Part shown: positions 50,113-50,717 of the stretch, piece by piece
Layout: every line of letters starts with the position of its first letter
Position numbering within the stretch: the first letter of the stretch is position 1
DNA from: CAZRIZ01 sp964625885
GTDB lineage: Bacteria > Patescibacteriota > Saccharimonadia > Saccharimonadales > Saccharimonadaceae
Direction: 5' to 3'
DNA: 50,717 nucleotides
NCBI GenBank assembly: GCA_964625885.1
Contig: CAZVBM010000006.1
Location: forward strand, 1-50,717
Notes under the pieces: model-generated
Told to the model about the DNA's origin: nothing
Database searches by the model: none
Seen by the model: only the letters and a program-made list of their open reading frames with translations
Made by a program: the position numbers and the translations under genes

Positions 50113-50230
50113 CTTTAAAACCACCACTTCGGACAACGGGAGGCGGGGCAGCACCCAAAAATGTTCTCCACTTCAGTGTGAAAACATTTTTAGGGGCGGA
50201 CCGACCAGCAGGACCCGAAGGATTTTAAAG
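50113..50230. repeat. Long imperfect palindrome between nusA and clpC
   Basis: Outer 8-bp CTTTAAAA/TTTTAAAG (50113-50120 with 50223-50230) and CTTCGG/CCGAAG pairs, with a central ~45-nt hairpin in which AAAAATGTT pairs with AACATTTTT. A third GC-rich region lies between. Length (118 nt) is like the element at 10428, but the sequence is different. It could hold the nusA terminator or be a structured RNA. Confidence 0.6.
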
Positions 50231-50238
50231 CTCGTTCT

Positions 50239-50717
50239 TTACTCAGCGTCTTCAATTGCTGACAGCAAATCGTCTTCGACGTTTTTACGAGCTTTCTTAG
50301 CCTTAGCCTCAAGTGGCGTAATGTCAATCTCAAACCCAGACAGAGCGCTTGCCAGCTGAACGTTCTGGCCGCCACGACCGATAGCAATTGATTGCTGATC
50401 AGGCGTAACAAACGCCTTAGCGGTCTTAGTTTTCTCGTCAATTTCCACCTTGGCAATCTCAGCCGGGCTAAGAGCATTATAGATTAGGTCAGCTGGGTTC
50501 TCGCTATAGCTAATTACATCAATCTTTTCGCGATCACCGATTTCCATCATAACAGTTTGAATACGCACACCGTGTCCCCCGACCAATGTACCAACCGGAT
50601 CAATACCAGGCATACTAGATGCCACGGCAATCTTAGTGCGAACACCAGCTTCGCGGGCGATAGCCTTTATCTCTACTGCGCCGTTTTCCATCTCTGGCAC
50701 TTCACTGCGAAATAGTT
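50239..50717 (-). CDS. nusA: Transcription factor NusA (3' part)
   Basis: Partial: the frame is open to the window edge. It covers the first KH-type region (VEIKAIAREAGVRTKIAV, DPVGTLVGGHGVRIQTVMMEI) and the second KH (AIGRGGQNVQLASALSGFEIDITPLE), ending shortly after in an acidic tail. No C-terminal acidic repeats of the E. coli type. Binds RNAP and RNA to control pausing and antitermination. About 159 residues are seen. Confidence 0.94.
   Translation of the reverse strand, partial: LFRSEVPEMENGAVEIKAIAREAGVRTKIAVASSMPGIDPVGTLVGGHGVRIQTVMMEIGDREKIDVISYSENPADLIYNALSPAEIAKVEIDEKTKTAKAFVTPDQQSIAIGRGGQNVQLASALSGFEIDITPLEAKAKKARKNVEDDLLSAIEDAE

Noticed and set aside
1..50717. CRISPR arrays, insertion sequences or complete prophage
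   Set aside because: No regularly spaced repeats, transposase or phage structural genes were found; only one isolated phage-like gene.

Overview
The window looks like a chromosomal stretch from a streamlined Patescibacteria (CPR) bacterium, most probably Candidatus Saccharibacteria. This is inferred from small intergenic gaps, a split str region, and many short genes without recognisable relatives among highly conserved information-processing genes. No rRNA gene is present to prove it. The standard code is used: TGA is a genuine stop in rsmD and the phosphohexomutase gene, and the long genes contain no internal TGA. Most genes are on the minus strand.

Layout by region. 1-4.9 kb: a damaged CYTH/uridine-kinase gene, then pflB-pflA (pyruvate formate-lyase and its activase). 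4.9-8.2 kb: rpsJ and tuf, separated by short orphan genes. 8.3-9.13 kb: two tandem, related, structured RNA genes on the plus strand, apparently not any standard housekeeping RNA. 9.1-11.8 kb: DedA, a membrane-anchored flavodoxin-like protein, a superoxide reductase and UppP, with a large palindromic element at 10.4-10.55 kb. 12-13.7 kb: an anchored orphan, a dCMP deaminase and a small nucleotide kinase-like protein. 13.8-16.8 kb: rpsL-rpsG-fusA. 17.5-24.8 kb: rpoB-rpoC, whose beta' lacks both usual zinc sites. 25-31.7 kb: an accessory stretch with clpP, a DUF7694-type phage-like gene, orphans, a broken carbonic anhydrase, tRNA-Leu(TAG), a frameshifted orphan and a surface membrane protein. 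31.8-36.7 kb: FAD oxidase, SpoU methyltransferase, a small membrane protein, trigger factor, an orphan and rsmD. 36.7-50.7 kb: recG, phosphohexomutase, tyrS, a class A PBP, PIN-TRAM, radA, a putative membrane metalloprotease, clpC and the 3' part of nusA.

Two expression styles stand out. Several conserved genes (flavodoxin, uppP, radA, tig and the small membrane gene before tig) have a -10 box only 6-7 nt before ATG, which predicts leaderless mRNAs. Most orphan genes instead have a near-consensus promoter (-35, 17 nt, usually an extended TGn -10), a hairpin in the 5' UTR, a near-perfect Shine-Dalgarno and their own terminator. They look like well-expressed single-gene units inserted between core genes.

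Three genes carry lesions: the uridine kinase (nonsense plus frameshift), the carbonic anhydrase (nonsense, perhaps a lost start) and the orphan at 29.0-29.5 kb (8-T homopolymer frameshift). Either accessory genes are decaying here or the assembly has residual errors. The strongest candidates for something undescribed are the tandem RNA pair, the two ~120-bp palindromic intergenic elements and the hairpin/SD orphan-gene class.
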